Assembly: GCA_032622095.1 (NCBI GenBank)
Contig: CP136064.1
Span: forward strand, 262,549,863-262,613,862
Origin: Siphonodentalium dalli
Lineage: Eukaryota; Mollusca; Scaphopoda; Gadilida; Siphonodentaliidae
Direction: 5' to 3'
DNA: 64,000 nucleotides
Made by a program: the position numbers and the translations under genes. Below, piece after piece: positions 22,490 to 33,694 of the stretch (its first letter is position 1; each line of letters starts with the position of its first letter). The notes beneath the pieces were generated by a model. That model was given only the letters and a program-made list of their open reading frames with translations, was not told the DNA's origin and searched no databases.

Positions 22490-25347
22490 GTGAGTGCACA
22501 TACACACTGACTTCGACAAATACATCACGTGTAGTTTTCTTCATCTTTTCAAACATGGACAGGGATGTGGTGACATGACACTTGGGGGTCTGAGTGTCCC
22601 ACTCAAACTTATTATGTAAGGTAATATGATGCCATGTAATTTTAGGACACATATAGCTCGGATTTATCCTTTATGTTGGTAAAGCAAAGCGATGCTGTGA
22701 AGAACATTTACAGCTATTTACTTCACAGTTTCATTTTAAGTAGGGAGTTAACGACATCCAGCAGTTTAATTATGTTGGTAAAGATTTTTAGCACATGGGA
22801 AATTCATGTCTGCCATAACATCAGTTGGAAATATGACTCACTTTTGGATCGTTATCCCTTATTTGAAAGAACTATTCTTTCGGCCAATTTGACCCCATAG
22901 CTGGGTGGCCCGCCCCAAATACCCAATATAAACTTCGCCACCCTTCAACTCCACACAGTAGGGCCATACTGATAGTAGGACCTGTTATGGACCATTTCCG
23001 AGGATAGTTCGGATTTTTGACCCCATGGTTTGCCTGCCCCGATGGTGGGGCGAAAATGGCACCAAGCATTCTAGAATCGTTCGGATATCGGTAAAATTTG
23101 TCCCACGGCACCGGGGGGGGGGTGGTGAAGGGCGATGTTGTTTCTGGTGGATATGCGGGGCATGCAAGCCACACTTGTCTTCAAATTTGCCGAATTCGGA
23201 ACAGTTCTCGTAAATGGTCCATAGGCCAGCCCACACCGCATGTGTCACCCTGGAACTACCACGCGCATATCTTTTTTACACTCTTTACAAATATAATATT
23301 ATTTTATTAGAAAATCGGCTTTGATCATAAGATAAGGCATTTTCCTTGATTAAGTGAAAAGCATATGAATTGTGCGAACGTCAAATTATATGTCTACCAA
23401 CAATTCGCTGATGAGCAGAGTCCGTGAAATTTAAAGTTCAGTAATGTCAAATTACATTGTTTTGTATGGATGTTTGTATCTGCTTTCAGTTGTCCGTATG
23501 TATGTTGAGTGCTCTTCATTTTACATGTATAGTACGGATATGTAGCAATAATTGTTAGTGTAATATATTGTTTTCTAATCAAGAAGCGTGCTATATTATT
23601 ACGACGATGATCCATATATTAAGCATGCGCGAAGTAGTGAGGACTGAATTATGTTTTGAAAGACTATATTCCGATCTTGGTAACGCAGACAAGCGACCTT
23701 AATTCAAGACGTCTAATTCTTGATATTACATAACGAATTTTCTCACAATATGTGTGTGTTTCATTCTGAAATATGGTACATAAATATATTATTAATGTGA
23801 CATAAACTTTAAGAACTATACATACATTGGCACTACTTATAAGTCAACTTTCGATACTATATGACACGAACATTCCTTAAAATGTCACTGTCTTCAGACC
23901 AATACTATGTACAAAATAGCATTCTTTCACGAGTGAAGTTTATATATCTATGACAACCTATCTGAAGATCATGAGATGGAACTTGATTAAAAACAATGAT
24001 AATTATTTTCATCTAGAAAGCTAATACCCATACATGATATATTTGAGAATTGTCCTACCGTGCATGTTGGTCGATGAACAATTGGGTTGAGGTGAGTTAA
24101 AAACCATAATATATTTAACCTCTCAAACGTATAAAACAATCATTATTTTTGTCTTCTCTTCTCACCAAGAACTTTTGTAAGATATAACTTTTTCAACAGT
24201 GCAGTTGATATATCCACGATTTCATTTCTGAAGGTCAAGAGAGGAGATTTAGTTGAATTAAATATTCCTTGATTCAAGGTTTTTCAGAATTATTTTCATT
24301 TGGAGAGACAGATACTGTTCAAATCAAGCCTGTTGTTCAATATAACTGGTCTCATATGAGTTTTAGGTCACATGTCAGTTTCCAAATATCCGGCTGAACA
24401 GGTATATCTAATAATGTGGCTTATTTCCAGTTGATATCTTCCTGTTTGAGTGCAATAGGCTGCATACCAACAGTTGTTTTCATTGGGCTGAAATATTTGC
24501 GACTGCTGTATTCTTCATTTTCATGTATAGGGGTATGATGTTATAGCATGCACTTAAAAACTTCAACCCAGTATTACGACACAAATAAAGCTTCCCTTGA
24601 TAAAACCAAGACAATAAGCTATTTGGTGATCGGATTGCTGTGTTAAATTATTAATTAGTTCAGCAGTTCTTCGTACATAAAGGGTCAATAATTTAAACAT
24701 GCAAGTGTATGGAACTCGATTGTGTTTGTCTTCTTTTATATTTGCTCAGATTTTATATACAAAGATGAGGATAGGTAAAAGTCTATATATTTCACCAGAT
24801 AATCAATATAAATTCTTTGTTGAAGATATCATTCAATTTTGCCTTGATTTATGCAAAACGTTCGTCTGGTCCTTAACAGTTTAAAAAAAAAATATCAGTC
24901 CATATTAATTCATCATTAGTACATTTGACCATTCTATCTCAATAGTTTGTAACTAGATCTCAATGAAAGTATATATGTAGATATATTGATAAATTGATCC
25001 ACTGCTTTATTATTATATCCATTAATGTGTTTTGTTTCGACTTATAAATCCTTGAAATTCCAACACCGACTATTTGCCACATGGGGTGTGAACCAAGTCA
25101 CTCCCATCTTATGTATGTATTGTCAGAAATGTGGAAACTCCCTAATTGAAATGCGATGTAAACTAATATACCCACAGTGTTTGAATTTCTATTGTAGATC
25201 GTGCCATAATAATGTCTAGGAAAGTCCTTCGGTTGTGAGCCCAGGTCTCCAAATCTAATATTTTGTTCTCAATGTACGCATCTATGTGGAGTAATTTTTT
25301 CTAAGATTACAAGTTCTGCACATATAGTCCGCCTTTATGTTCAACAG
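22490..25347. other. Intron 1 of WSC domain 1
   Basis: Mostly AT-rich. A GC-richer patch at 22890-23240 carries a G9 run and open frames on both strands that match nothing I recognise. No other exon seen. Confidence 0.45.
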
Positions 25348-25462
25348 GGTGGACGAGAGAATTGTGTTTGTCCAGACGCACAACATATTAGACCGATGTT
25401 CCGAGGAACACGCTGTGAGGTTTCAGACAACAAAGAATATACAGTCTCATTGACTAAAAGTG
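25348..25462 (+). CDS. WSC domain 1, C-terminal half (lacks last cysteine pair)
   Basis: Acceptor TCAACAG and donor GTGAGT (25463) bound a 115-nt exon, phase 0 in, phase 1 out. GGRENCVCPDAQ matches the WSC centre (G-x-x-x-C-x-C), and TRC supplies a sixth cysteine. The usual tail C-P-G-D...C-G-G, present in WSC 2 at 38288, is absent; the exon ends NKEYTVSLTKS instead. WSC 1 therefore has six of eight cysteines, losing one disulfide pair. It could be a diverged but folded module or one drifting out of function. Next in-frame exon: 34438 (junction GAC). Confidence 0.8.
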
Positions 25463-26142
25463 GTGAGTATCTATTTCAACCTTACACCTATATCAGGTAT
25501 TATCTAGATGTAACTTCCTTGATTAATATATGTACATGCCACAATTCCTGCGTTGCAATTGGATGGTGAATATAAGTCCAAGCGCCGTAAACAGCCAGGC
25601 ACGCACTTAGCACGTGCGGGTTGTTTTATGGGTACCGTCAACGATCTAGGTATGGCATAAGACGGCTAGAAGAATACCTGTATACCAGCTGAGTCGTGTG
25701 GAAAGTAATATATACATTTAAGTTCCATTCCGCAAACTCTTCAACACATTACTGTTGTCCATATTATGATTTCAAGCAAGTTGGCTTGTGTCAAGTGGGT
25801 TTCATTAAATAATATTTCGCTGAATTTGTGTTTGTTTTATTATATTTTACCGAAACCAATTTTTTATGAAAATATGATTAGTGGTTATGCATGATTCACT
25901 GCTGCATATATACGTAATATTACTTTAATCCAAGGATTATGAAAGTTTCTATAAAGACAATGCCTCTCAAATAACTCTGGCTATTGAATATTGCTCAAGC
26001 AACAGTAAGCTTATGCTATAATAACATTATTTTCATAAAACCGTTTAATGTTATATTCATACGAAAATCAGCGCCGTGTAAGCACCGTCATTGAAACAGG
26101 AAAAAGAAGATAGATAATGTGAAAGTTATTAGCTCTATGTAT
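25463..26142. other. Intronic stretch, nothing recognised
   Basis: No exon, tandem repeat or strong inverted repeat seen. Confidence 0.4.
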
Positions 26143-26319
26143 GGATAGATCACCTCAACGAGTGTCTTCATAATTAAGACGGTCGGCGTGCGTCTTGATT
26201 GGGAGTGATAAACTCTACTCGCGAGCGCGGAGCGCGAGTGAGTAGAGTTTACCACTCACAAACAAGACGCATGCCGACAGTCTTAATTATGTAGACACGA
26301 GTGGGGTGATCTATCCAAT
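26143..26319. repeat. Long imperfect hairpin just upstream of the recombinase pseudogene
   Basis: GGATAGATCACC at the left pairs with GGTGATCTATCC at the right. The arms continue through CATAATTAAGAC/GTCTTAATTATG, GCGTCTTGATTGGGAGTG/CACTCACAAACAAGACGC and ACTCTACTCGCG/GCGAGTGAGTAGAGT, meeting at GAGCGCGGAGCGCGAG. The arms are about 85 bases each. It ends 66 bases before the first ATG of the Crypton-like frame. Confidence 0.85.
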
Positions 26320-26384
26320 TTAGACGATTATATATGCAATACATTAGTCCTGACTGCCACCAGTCACCAAGCCATATTTGCAAA

Positions 26385-27738
26385 ATGACATCGGAATTTG
26401 GGAACTTTAACCCAGGACACCTTAGCCAAATTGATTTCGAACGTTTATTTTCCGAGTAAGAAATGCCACAGGAAACTACTACTAATCAGCAGTCGAGGCA
26501 CGCCGATCCTGTTACAGATACTGAGTTGAGACAGAATATCAACAATTGTGTGCCAGTGAAAACAAGGCGACAAAACCCTTGGTGTATGAACGCATGGATG
26601 GATACCAACCGAAATAACCAGGATATATCGAAATCGAATCCAAACTACCCTGTGCCTGCGGACATTACCAACGAGACACCCTTACACACATTGGATTACT
26701 GGCTGTCAAAATTCGCATATGAGGTTAGGCGCAGTGACGGACAGACGTATTCACCGGCCATATTGGATCAATTGTTTGCCGGAATTCAACGTTACATGTG
26801 GACAGAACTTGACCTGGTAGATATAAAATTCTTCCAACCCGATAACGTTTCGTTCAAAAATTCCAGGAGAGCCCCTGATGCACGTATGAAAGAGCTGACA
26901 GCCGCAGGGATAGGTATTAAGAAGAAACGAGCTGATCCTGTTCTTATAGAGGACGAGACAGCCCTTTGGGATAAGGGCGTATTCGACGAGAATACTTCTG
27001 TCCGACTGACAAACATTGTATTCTTTTATAATGGTAATGCATTCGGATTTCGGGCTATGGACGAGCACAACAAGCTACATGCTGAACAATTCAAAATTTT
27101 TGTGTTCAAACGTAAACTTCATTTAAATGCTCTTGTTTTCGCATGAACATCAAGGCAGACTTACCCAGCGTACAGTTGAACCGAAATTGATTGAACACGT
27201 TGCCCAGCCAGACAATCCACGGTGTTTGGTGAAGATTTTCGAGAAGTATTTGTCGCTTATTCCAAATGAGGGTCAATTTTACCGGCGACCTTTAGACCCC
27301 GGACCGGGAACCAATGTTCCCAGATACGGGAAACAAACAATTGGAGTAAATACACTTTCGCAAATGATGAGAACGGTTTTCAAATCGGCCAACATTGACA
27401 CAACCGACCGAGTGATTCGAAATGATAGTGGAATGGTCACATGTTGTACTACGTTATATAACGCGGGATTTGGGAATCAAGCTGTTACTAGTCGCAGTGG
27501 TCACCACAGTGATGCTGTCCAAAGGTATAAACGACCGTTGGAACCTCTTAAACAAGCGGTAAGTCAGAGTGTAAATCCACCGGTTCCGGATAGTGAACCC
27601 CTATCAGTGAAAAAATCGCGAAAGTGGAAACTCGTTGCGCGTGTGGTGCTACTTCAGTTCCAACTACTCGTAGCACGCCTAAACGATCATATTTACTCAG
27701 AATCAGAGTGCACGAACACTACAACTCTGTTCTCATAA
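26385..27738 (+). pseudogene. Crypton-like tyrosine recombinase (DUF3504-type), inactive
   Basis: Intact ancestors would cut and join DNA with a catalytic tyrosine. The frame starts MTSEFGNF at 26385, has an in-frame TAA at 26457, resumes, then needs a frameshift near 27090-27130 to continue to 27738. Family landmarks: LDYWLSKFAYEVRR, the first catalytic Arg in FYNGNAFGFRAMDEHNKL, the RLTQRTVEPK strand, YNAGF, SRSGHHSDAV and RYKRP with the nucleophile Tyr. The box II H-x-x-R, normally N-H-S-G-R-x-T here, reads NDSGMVT: His to Asp and Arg to Met. So besides the stop and frameshift, two catalytic residues are lost. It lies in the intron between WSC 1 and WSC 2. It could in principle be a domesticated recombinase relic, but the breaks argue for decay. 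Confidence 0.87.
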
Positions 27739-28308
27739 TTAAAGGCGACAAAGAAATTGAGATTGACTTGTGATTATAGATGTTCCTGAAATTGTATAAT
27801 AATTTATATACACTGCATTTTCATTGAAATTTGTTAGATGTTTTGTTTCACCCACCCCAGCCCACCCATTTCCCCAAGAAGAATGTCATATGCAACAATT
27901 TCGAGTAGTTGTTAAGACAGTCTCGCTTGTGTTTTTTTATTATTAAGCAATCGAACTGCAATCATTCGAGCGTCTGAACAACTCGAACCTAATTGTCTGT
28001 TGTTCAATGCTCGAATGTTGGTTTGTTGATTGCTTGGTAAGACAACCCAAGCGTAGTATCTTAACCATTAAGAGTCACACTTAGACAAAAGAACTTAGGA
28101 TCTGTATCGTCTAAGGACATTTGGAGGAAGTTGACTGAGACAATGGGTGACATAATTACACGTGTACGACATGAGTCGAACACACACATATGCAGGTCGC
28201 AATGAGCCATACAGCTATGGTGCAGTTGGATCGCTTCATGTGACTGAGTTCTGGTCCATGCGAAGTGAGAGTAGGACTAAATCATGTAAACGATAATTTG
28301 CACATAAC
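27739..28308. other. Intronic stretch, nothing recognised
   Basis: Holds a small imperfect repeat of TCGAATG/CATTCGA words at 27960-28020 and no exon. Confidence 0.4.
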
Positions 28309-28779
28309 AATGGAGCTTTCCACAGAGGCCACGCCCACAGCGTAGTCCCGCCCAATGGCAATTTATTAGAATATATTCGACCAATCAGATGCCGAGCCGG
28401 CCGCTCGCTGCGGAGATTTTTTCGACGCCATCTTTCTTCACCCTAATTTTGATATCCATGCATACATTCAGGGTTAAATTGGCTATATTCAAACAACTTT
28501 TTTGTTGTCAAATCATAATATACTGAGATTTATATTTACGGCATGATGTTATAAATTTATCCGTGATTATAACAATGTTTTTCGTTTAGCATGACACTTG
28601 TCATAATTTTCACATTTAATGGCAAAACGAATGTATGTTCTCTGGTTTAGATATATTAGAGTTCAGTTATCTGTCTGTCTGTTCTGGTGTGTATGCAATT
28701 TTTCTTCCAGAGCCCTTGATCGATTTTAACCAAATTTGGTGTGGTGTGGTGTGGTACTCGGGATAGCGCGGCAGATGTT

Positions 28780-29180
28780 ATAACGAACTTATATTTTTAA
28801 TTAAATGTTTTTAAAAAATACAAAAAATTAAAATTTGTTTTTCAAATTTTTAAATTTTTTAGCAAGAAGTTTCAATCTAAAAATCTAAAAAGAAAATTTT
28901 AAAATTAAATTAAAAAAAAATTTAATTAAGTAAAAAAAAAAAAAAAAAAAAAAATAAAAACAAATTTTAAAGATTCAATCTAAAAATCTAAAAAGAAAAT
29001 AAAAACAATTTAATTTAAAAAACAAATCAAAGCAGATCAAAGTTCAATCTAAAAAAAAAAAAAAAATTGAATCTAAATAATTTTTTTTAAATCAAACTGG
29101 GTAAAAGATCAAATTTGAACGAATCATATACATGAGTCTGTTTCAGCTAGTTAACATAAGGGCAAGTGCTGATATGTTCA
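28780..29180. repeat. A-rich/AT-only low-complexity tract
   Basis: Sequence of almost only A and T with runs of up to ~22 A and repeated words AATCTAAAAA. It sits between the left TIR and the left array and is not mirrored on the right, so it was probably gained after the element formed. Confidence 0.8.
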
Positions 29181-29315
29181 CTTCTACGGAAGCCTATTAG
29201 GGCCATTTAATTTTTGTTATATATTCATTAAAATATTTCCTTTTTTATTTAATTGTTTATATATATTCATTAAAATATTTCCTTTTTACTTTCTTTTTTT
29301 ACTTTCCACCTGGGA

Positions 29316-29925
29316 TATAACTTTTCTCCCTGGAAATAACTTATCTCCCAGGGAGATAACTTTGCTCCCGGGAATTAACTTATCTCCCTGGGAGAAAACT
29401 TTTCTCCCGGGAATTAACTTTTCTCCCAGTGAGATAACTTATCTCCCAGGGAGATAACTTATCTCCCAGGGAGATAACTTTTCTCCCGGGAATTAACTTT
29501 TCTCCCAGGATATAACTTTTCTCCCGGGAATTAACTTTTCTCCCAGGGAGATAACTTTACTCCCTGGGAGAAAACTTTTCTCCCGGGAATTAACTTTTCT
29601 CCCAGGGAGATAACTTATCTCACAGGGAGAAAACTTTTCTCCCGGGAATTAACTTTTCTCCCAGGATATATCTTATCTCCCAGGGAGAAAACTTTTCTCC
29701 CGGGAATTAACTTATCTCCCTGGGAGAAAACTTTTCTCCCGGGAATTAACTTATCTCCCAGGGAGAAAACTTATCTCCCAGGCAGAAAACTTTTCTCCCG
29801 GGAATTAACTTTTCTCCCAGGGAGATAACTTATCTCCCAGGGAGAAAACTTTTCTCCCGGGAATTAACTTTTCTCCCAGGGAGATAACTTATCTCCCGGG
29901 AATTAACTTTTCTCCCGTGGTGGAA
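29316..29925. repeat. Left array of ~22-bp palindromic CTCCC units
   Basis: About 28 units alternate two forms: TTTTCTCCCGGGAATTAAC and TATCTCCCAGGGAGATAAC. Each unit has its own small palindrome (TCTCCCGGGA or TCTCCCAGGGAGA). The array is the inverted counterpart of 32207-32640. Confidence 0.9.
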
Positions 29926-30064
29926 AATCACGTGATGTGATAGGTTTCACGTAACCGATAACATTCAAACATATCCTCCTACGGTTAAAATACACATGTC
30001 ACGTGTCATTGTCTGATGTCCTGGCGCGAAATAACATTTTGACAGTCAATATATAACGCCTGAT

Positions 30065-30725
30065 GTCACAGGTCCCCTGTTGCGACAACACTACCATAAG
30101 TATATACCTTAATACAAGGTTTATATCTATCAGACCTATATTGAGCATAAACTCACTTGTAATCTAAATTCATCAATATCCTCTGTACATAAGATAATGT
30201 CACATCCCCAGTTCTTTAGACCATATTCACACCTTTAATTTGGTGTATCTCTTGCATCGATACGTGTACGATCACCAAAGATATATCTGAATGTGTGCAC
30301 ACTTTCAAATCCAGACAAACCCTTGAACAGATTCCCATCAAATATAGCATAGTACTACTGCAGAATTCCACTTGTCACAATGATTCACCATGGATGGTCC
30401 TGTCTGTGTGACCTCAGCGGAGTAAATTCTGCAGTGCTACTGTGCTATATTTGATGGGAATCTGTTCAGGGGTTTGTCTGATTTTGAAAGTGTGCACATA
30501 TTCATATATATCTTTGGCGATCTTGCACGTATCGATGTGGGAGATACACCAAATTAAAGGTGCGAATATGGTCTAAAGATCTTGGTATGCGGCATTATAT
30601 TATACACAGGGGATATTGATGAATTTTTATCGCAAGCGAATCTATGCTCAATATAGGTCGGATAGATATAAACCTTGTATTAAGATATATACTCATGGTA
30701 GTGTTGTCACACCAGGGGACCTGTG
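30065..30725. repeat. Internal foldback of ~300-bp arms
   Basis: GGTCCCCTGTTGCGACAACA then CTACCATAAGTATATA pairs with TATATACTCATGGTAG and TGTTGTCACACCAGGGGACC. Toward the middle GCATAGTACTACTGCAGAATT pairs with AATTCTGCAGTGCTACTGTG. The centre is near 30395. It is either a nested MITE or part of the carrier element. Confidence 0.85.
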
Positions 30726-31040
30726 CCTGGTGTAGCATTCTGTAGTCGAAACAGAAACCAGACCTGTGCCTGGTCGTAGAAGACATTCAGGAACTGAGGA
30801 TATGGCTGGAGTGTTTGACTGTCGGAGTGTTTGACTGTTTATAGTATTGGACCATGTTATGTTGTTATGAAATCATGATATTTCGCCATTAACTATAAAG
30901 TTACCTTCGTATCGAATGCTGCCTATTCCGATTGATTATTTTATATTTTTTTGTGAATATGTGCCATGGCTGTCGCGGACCCTGGACTCTAGTCTAAAAT
31001 ATACTGACCATCGCTAGTATAGTGGTGGGTCCATTTTGGA

Positions 31041-31676
31041 CTACCGGTGATCGTGAAATGCACCAACTCGCTCTAAATTGGACCTATAGCACATGTTTGT
31101 GGCGAAACAATGGGTACATATCATTAAACGCTCTTTATAATGACATGGCGAAACGATTCTATTGAATGCATAAAGTATCCACGGCATCCTTAAACACTCT
31201 TTATGACGTGACGCAACATTAAATTGAAATAAATAGGCGGACCCCCGGATAACATCGAGGTGGTAAAATAATAATCTAGCGTGCATTGCCCTATACCCGA
31301 GATCACTGCCTGTGTTATTTAACTCAGATTCTATAGCCGATAGCACATCCATAATGTCATCCTTGAATTTTCTCCGTGTCAGGCCCATCGATTTCATAAT
31401 TCTCTTCAAATGTCGCAAACTCATTGTTATGCCATGGTACAAATGAAGAAAACATAATATTTCGATGTATTCAAATCCATGGCTAAAATATCTTTCTATC
31501 ATCCATTCTCTACTATGGTTCACTGTGTCCAAAGGTATGTATTGTGGTGGGTGTGCTTCACATATCACTATAAATAACATCAGGAGAACTTTAAAGGTAC
31601 GGTTGGCCTTGGCGGTGGGTATCCTGTGAAAATATTTCCACCCGTCAAAAACCGCCACAAACAGAAAGAACATCAA
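31041..31676 (-). CDS. Helix-turn-helix part of an integrase-core-type transposase, truncated
   Basis: The 211-residue frame contains a block IERYFSHGFEYIEILCFL, then YHGITMSLRHLKRIMKSMGL, TRRKF and LGYRAMHARL. That order (YF-x-x-G-x-x-x-x-EI, then LKR-x2-K-x-x-GL-x-RR, then GYR-x-MH-x-RL) is what I know from N-terminal regions of eukaryotic rve/integrase-core transposase-like proteins, possibly the IS3EU type. The catalytic DDE core that should follow is missing; the frame ends in unrelated cysteine-rich sequence. Two hydrophobic stretches at the start are probably not part of the original protein. It lies inside the 4.6-kb TIR element, antisense to the receptor, and is the best candidate for a remnant of its mobilising protein. 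Family name is tentative. Confidence 0.6.
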   Translation of the reverse strand: MMFFLFVAVFDGWKYFHRIPTAKANRTFKVLLMLFIVICEAHPPQYIPLDTVNHSREWMIERYFSHGFEYIEILCFLHLYHGITMSLRHLKRIMKSMGLTRRKFKDDIMDVLSAIESELNNTGSDLGYRAMHARLLFYHLDVIRGSAYLFQFNVASRHKECLRMPWILYAFNRIVSPCHYKERLMICTHCFATNMCYRSNLERVGAFHDHR

Positions 31677-32206
31677 AATGTAGACAGACTTTGTCCGTAT
31701 ACAAATAAGAAATATCGCATAAACAGTATGTTATTGTCATATATTTGACCATTGTTATGTAAACAAAAGCATAAAAAGTTACTTTTCTGGTGTTTGTTTA
31801 TATTATGATGGTAAACAAAAAGAGCGTTATTTGTTGGTCAATTCCTGATATGGAACTAATAAAGAGCGTGTATGTCATTTGTGTGTGATTAGCCAGTAGC
31901 ATTGTGCTGTCTTCTGTAACACAATCAGGCTCTAGCTTAGGTAAACTATAGTAGGTCTTTATGATAACATGCTGTTTACGCGATGGTCATGGTATATATG
32001 AACGAAACTGTATGCGTTTTAATGTTTTTCAGTTTACGGTGTTTGGAACAAATTTGAATATTTTCGACAATTAAGGCCTCCCGTACCTTTACCTTTAACA
32101 CCGTCATACATACATCCATGATACGAAAGACTTGCGATGATAATAACAATGAAAACAGCTGGAATGTCGAGTGTAATCCACACTACACCTGTCACGTGAT
32201 TTTCCA

Positions 32207-32640
32207 CCGGTGGAGAAAAGTTTTCTCCCTGGGAGATAAGTTAATTCCCGGGAGAAAAGTTATCTCCCTGGGAGAAAAGTTCATTCCCGGGAGAATAGTT
32301 TTCTCCCTGGGAGATAAGTTAATTCCCGGGAGAAAAGTTTTCTCCCTGGGAGATAAGTTAATTCCCGGGAGAAAAGTTATCTCCCTGGGAGATAAGTTAT
32401 CTCCCTGGGAGAAAAGTTAATTCCCGGGAGAAAAGTTTTCTCCCTGGGAGATAAGTTAATTCCCGGGAGAAAAGTTTTCTCCCTGTGAGATAAGTTAATT
32501 CCCGGGAGATAAGTTATCTCCCTGGGAGAAAAGTTAATTCCCGGGAGAAAAGTTATCTCCCTGGGAGAAAAGTTAATTCCCGGGAGAAAAGTTTTCTCCC
32601 TGGGAGAAAAGTTAATTCCGGGGAGAAAAGTTATCTCCCA
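32207..32640. repeat. Right array of ~22-bp palindromic CTCCC units
   Basis: About 20 units reading AGTTAATTCCCGGGAGAAA or AGTTATCTCCCTGGGAGAA, the reverse complement of the left array. A repeat-coded peptide (GDKLIPGRKVFSL) arises on the + strand and is not a gene. Confidence 0.9.
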
Positions 32641-32874
32641 GGTGGAAAGTAAAAAAAGAAAGTAAAAAGGAAATATTTTAATGAATATATATCAAAAATT
32701 AAATAAAAAAGGAAATATTTTAATGGATATATATAAAACATTAAATGGCCCTAATAGGCTTCCGTACACTTCGGAAGTCGATCTCGGGTAACAGACAATA
32801 TTTATGTGGATAAAGTATTTTTACCAGTGGGCGGGACTACCGATGTGGGTGTGGCCTCTGTGGAAAGCTCCATT

Positions 32875-33690
32875 AGGAAGCAAGGAGCACATGCCAAGCA
32901 GTGCGTTCACACATTATGATATATCTACACGTGAAGTGCAATATCTATATGGATTCATTCAGTCTGTAAAAGGGTGACCCGATTAAGGCATCTATGCACT
33001 AAAATATGTCGATTGATCACCACTGGAAGGTTTATTGTGGCCTGTAGTACTTATGCACCTTTTATACAAACTAAATGATACATAGAAATGATGACGTGGT
33101 CACACCAAAATCTCGCACACGCCTTTCTCACGTCGGTGGTGAGTTTTCATTCTCGATAGTTGTGTGAGTAGGTCTGTGGAAACTACATTGTATGCACACG
33201 GGCCCGTAATTGCGAATTTAAGTTTAAACCGGGGATTTCATTATACAAACAACACCGTCGACGCTATATTTGTATTATATCGAGGGTTTTGCATAATATG
33301 GGCCGATTATATATGGAATCCATCAACCGGTTACACCGAGTTTTCGCTTTGAGCCGATGTTTCCGATGTTCAAATCGAACGTCGTGAACAAGACCGCCAT
33401 ATTACATATGCAATTTTGAGCTAAGGTTAGATTATCTGGTTATTGCTTGTTTGATGTTCTGAAACCTTTGTTGAAAGTCATTATGTGCCATATTGATGCG
33501 TGATAAAAACTCTTCGCACGCATACCTGAAATTCAACTCTGCGATAAATACCTTCATACATAAATTATCCTGGGTTGAATTTTGTCCTGTATATGTATTG
33601 TTTTATAATCTTAATTAAAAGTGTGCACCACGAAGAGAGGACATGATTCCAGAATTGTTTTTTCATTCGACGTAGATATACTTATATACC
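32875..33690. other. Intronic stretch with a decayed foldback copy
   Basis: Around 33318-33410 the words ATCAACCGGTTACACCGAG and GAGCCGATGTTTCCGATG resemble the foldback family at 131 and 13221, with much of the right arm missing. No exon. Confidence 0.45.
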
Positions 33691-33694
33691 TTAT

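Larger units (their letters stand above)
28309..32874. mobile_element. 4.6-kb terminal-inverted-repeat element with mirrored minisatellite arrays
   Basis: The left end AATGGAGCTTTCCACAGAGG continues CCACGCCCACA and AGTCCCGCCCA. The right end is its reverse complement, GGGCGGGACT ... TGTGGAAAGCTCCATT, giving ~50-bp TIRs. Further in, GCCTATTAGGGCCATTTAAT and AATATTTCCTTTTT-ACTTTC are mirrored, then both sides carry arrays of ~22-bp CTCCC units, each closed on its inner side by GGTGGAAAATCACGTGA or its complement. The interior has a hairpin and a transposase-like frame on the minus strand. Flanks show no clear duplication by eye. Confidence 0.85.

Noticed and set aside
22872-23248. Open frames on both strands in a GC-richer patch
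   Set aside because: No recognisable motif, no splice context, Pro/Gly bias from base composition only.
29316-29925. CRISPR-like array of repeats
   Set aside because: Eukaryotic context, no unique spacers, no cas genes, and units are contiguous 22-mers mirrored at the other end of a transposon.
32118-32420. 100-codon + strand frame with GDKLIPGRKVFSL peptide repeats
   Set aside because: It is translated from the 22-bp CTCCC minisatellite; the open frame follows from the repeat composition.
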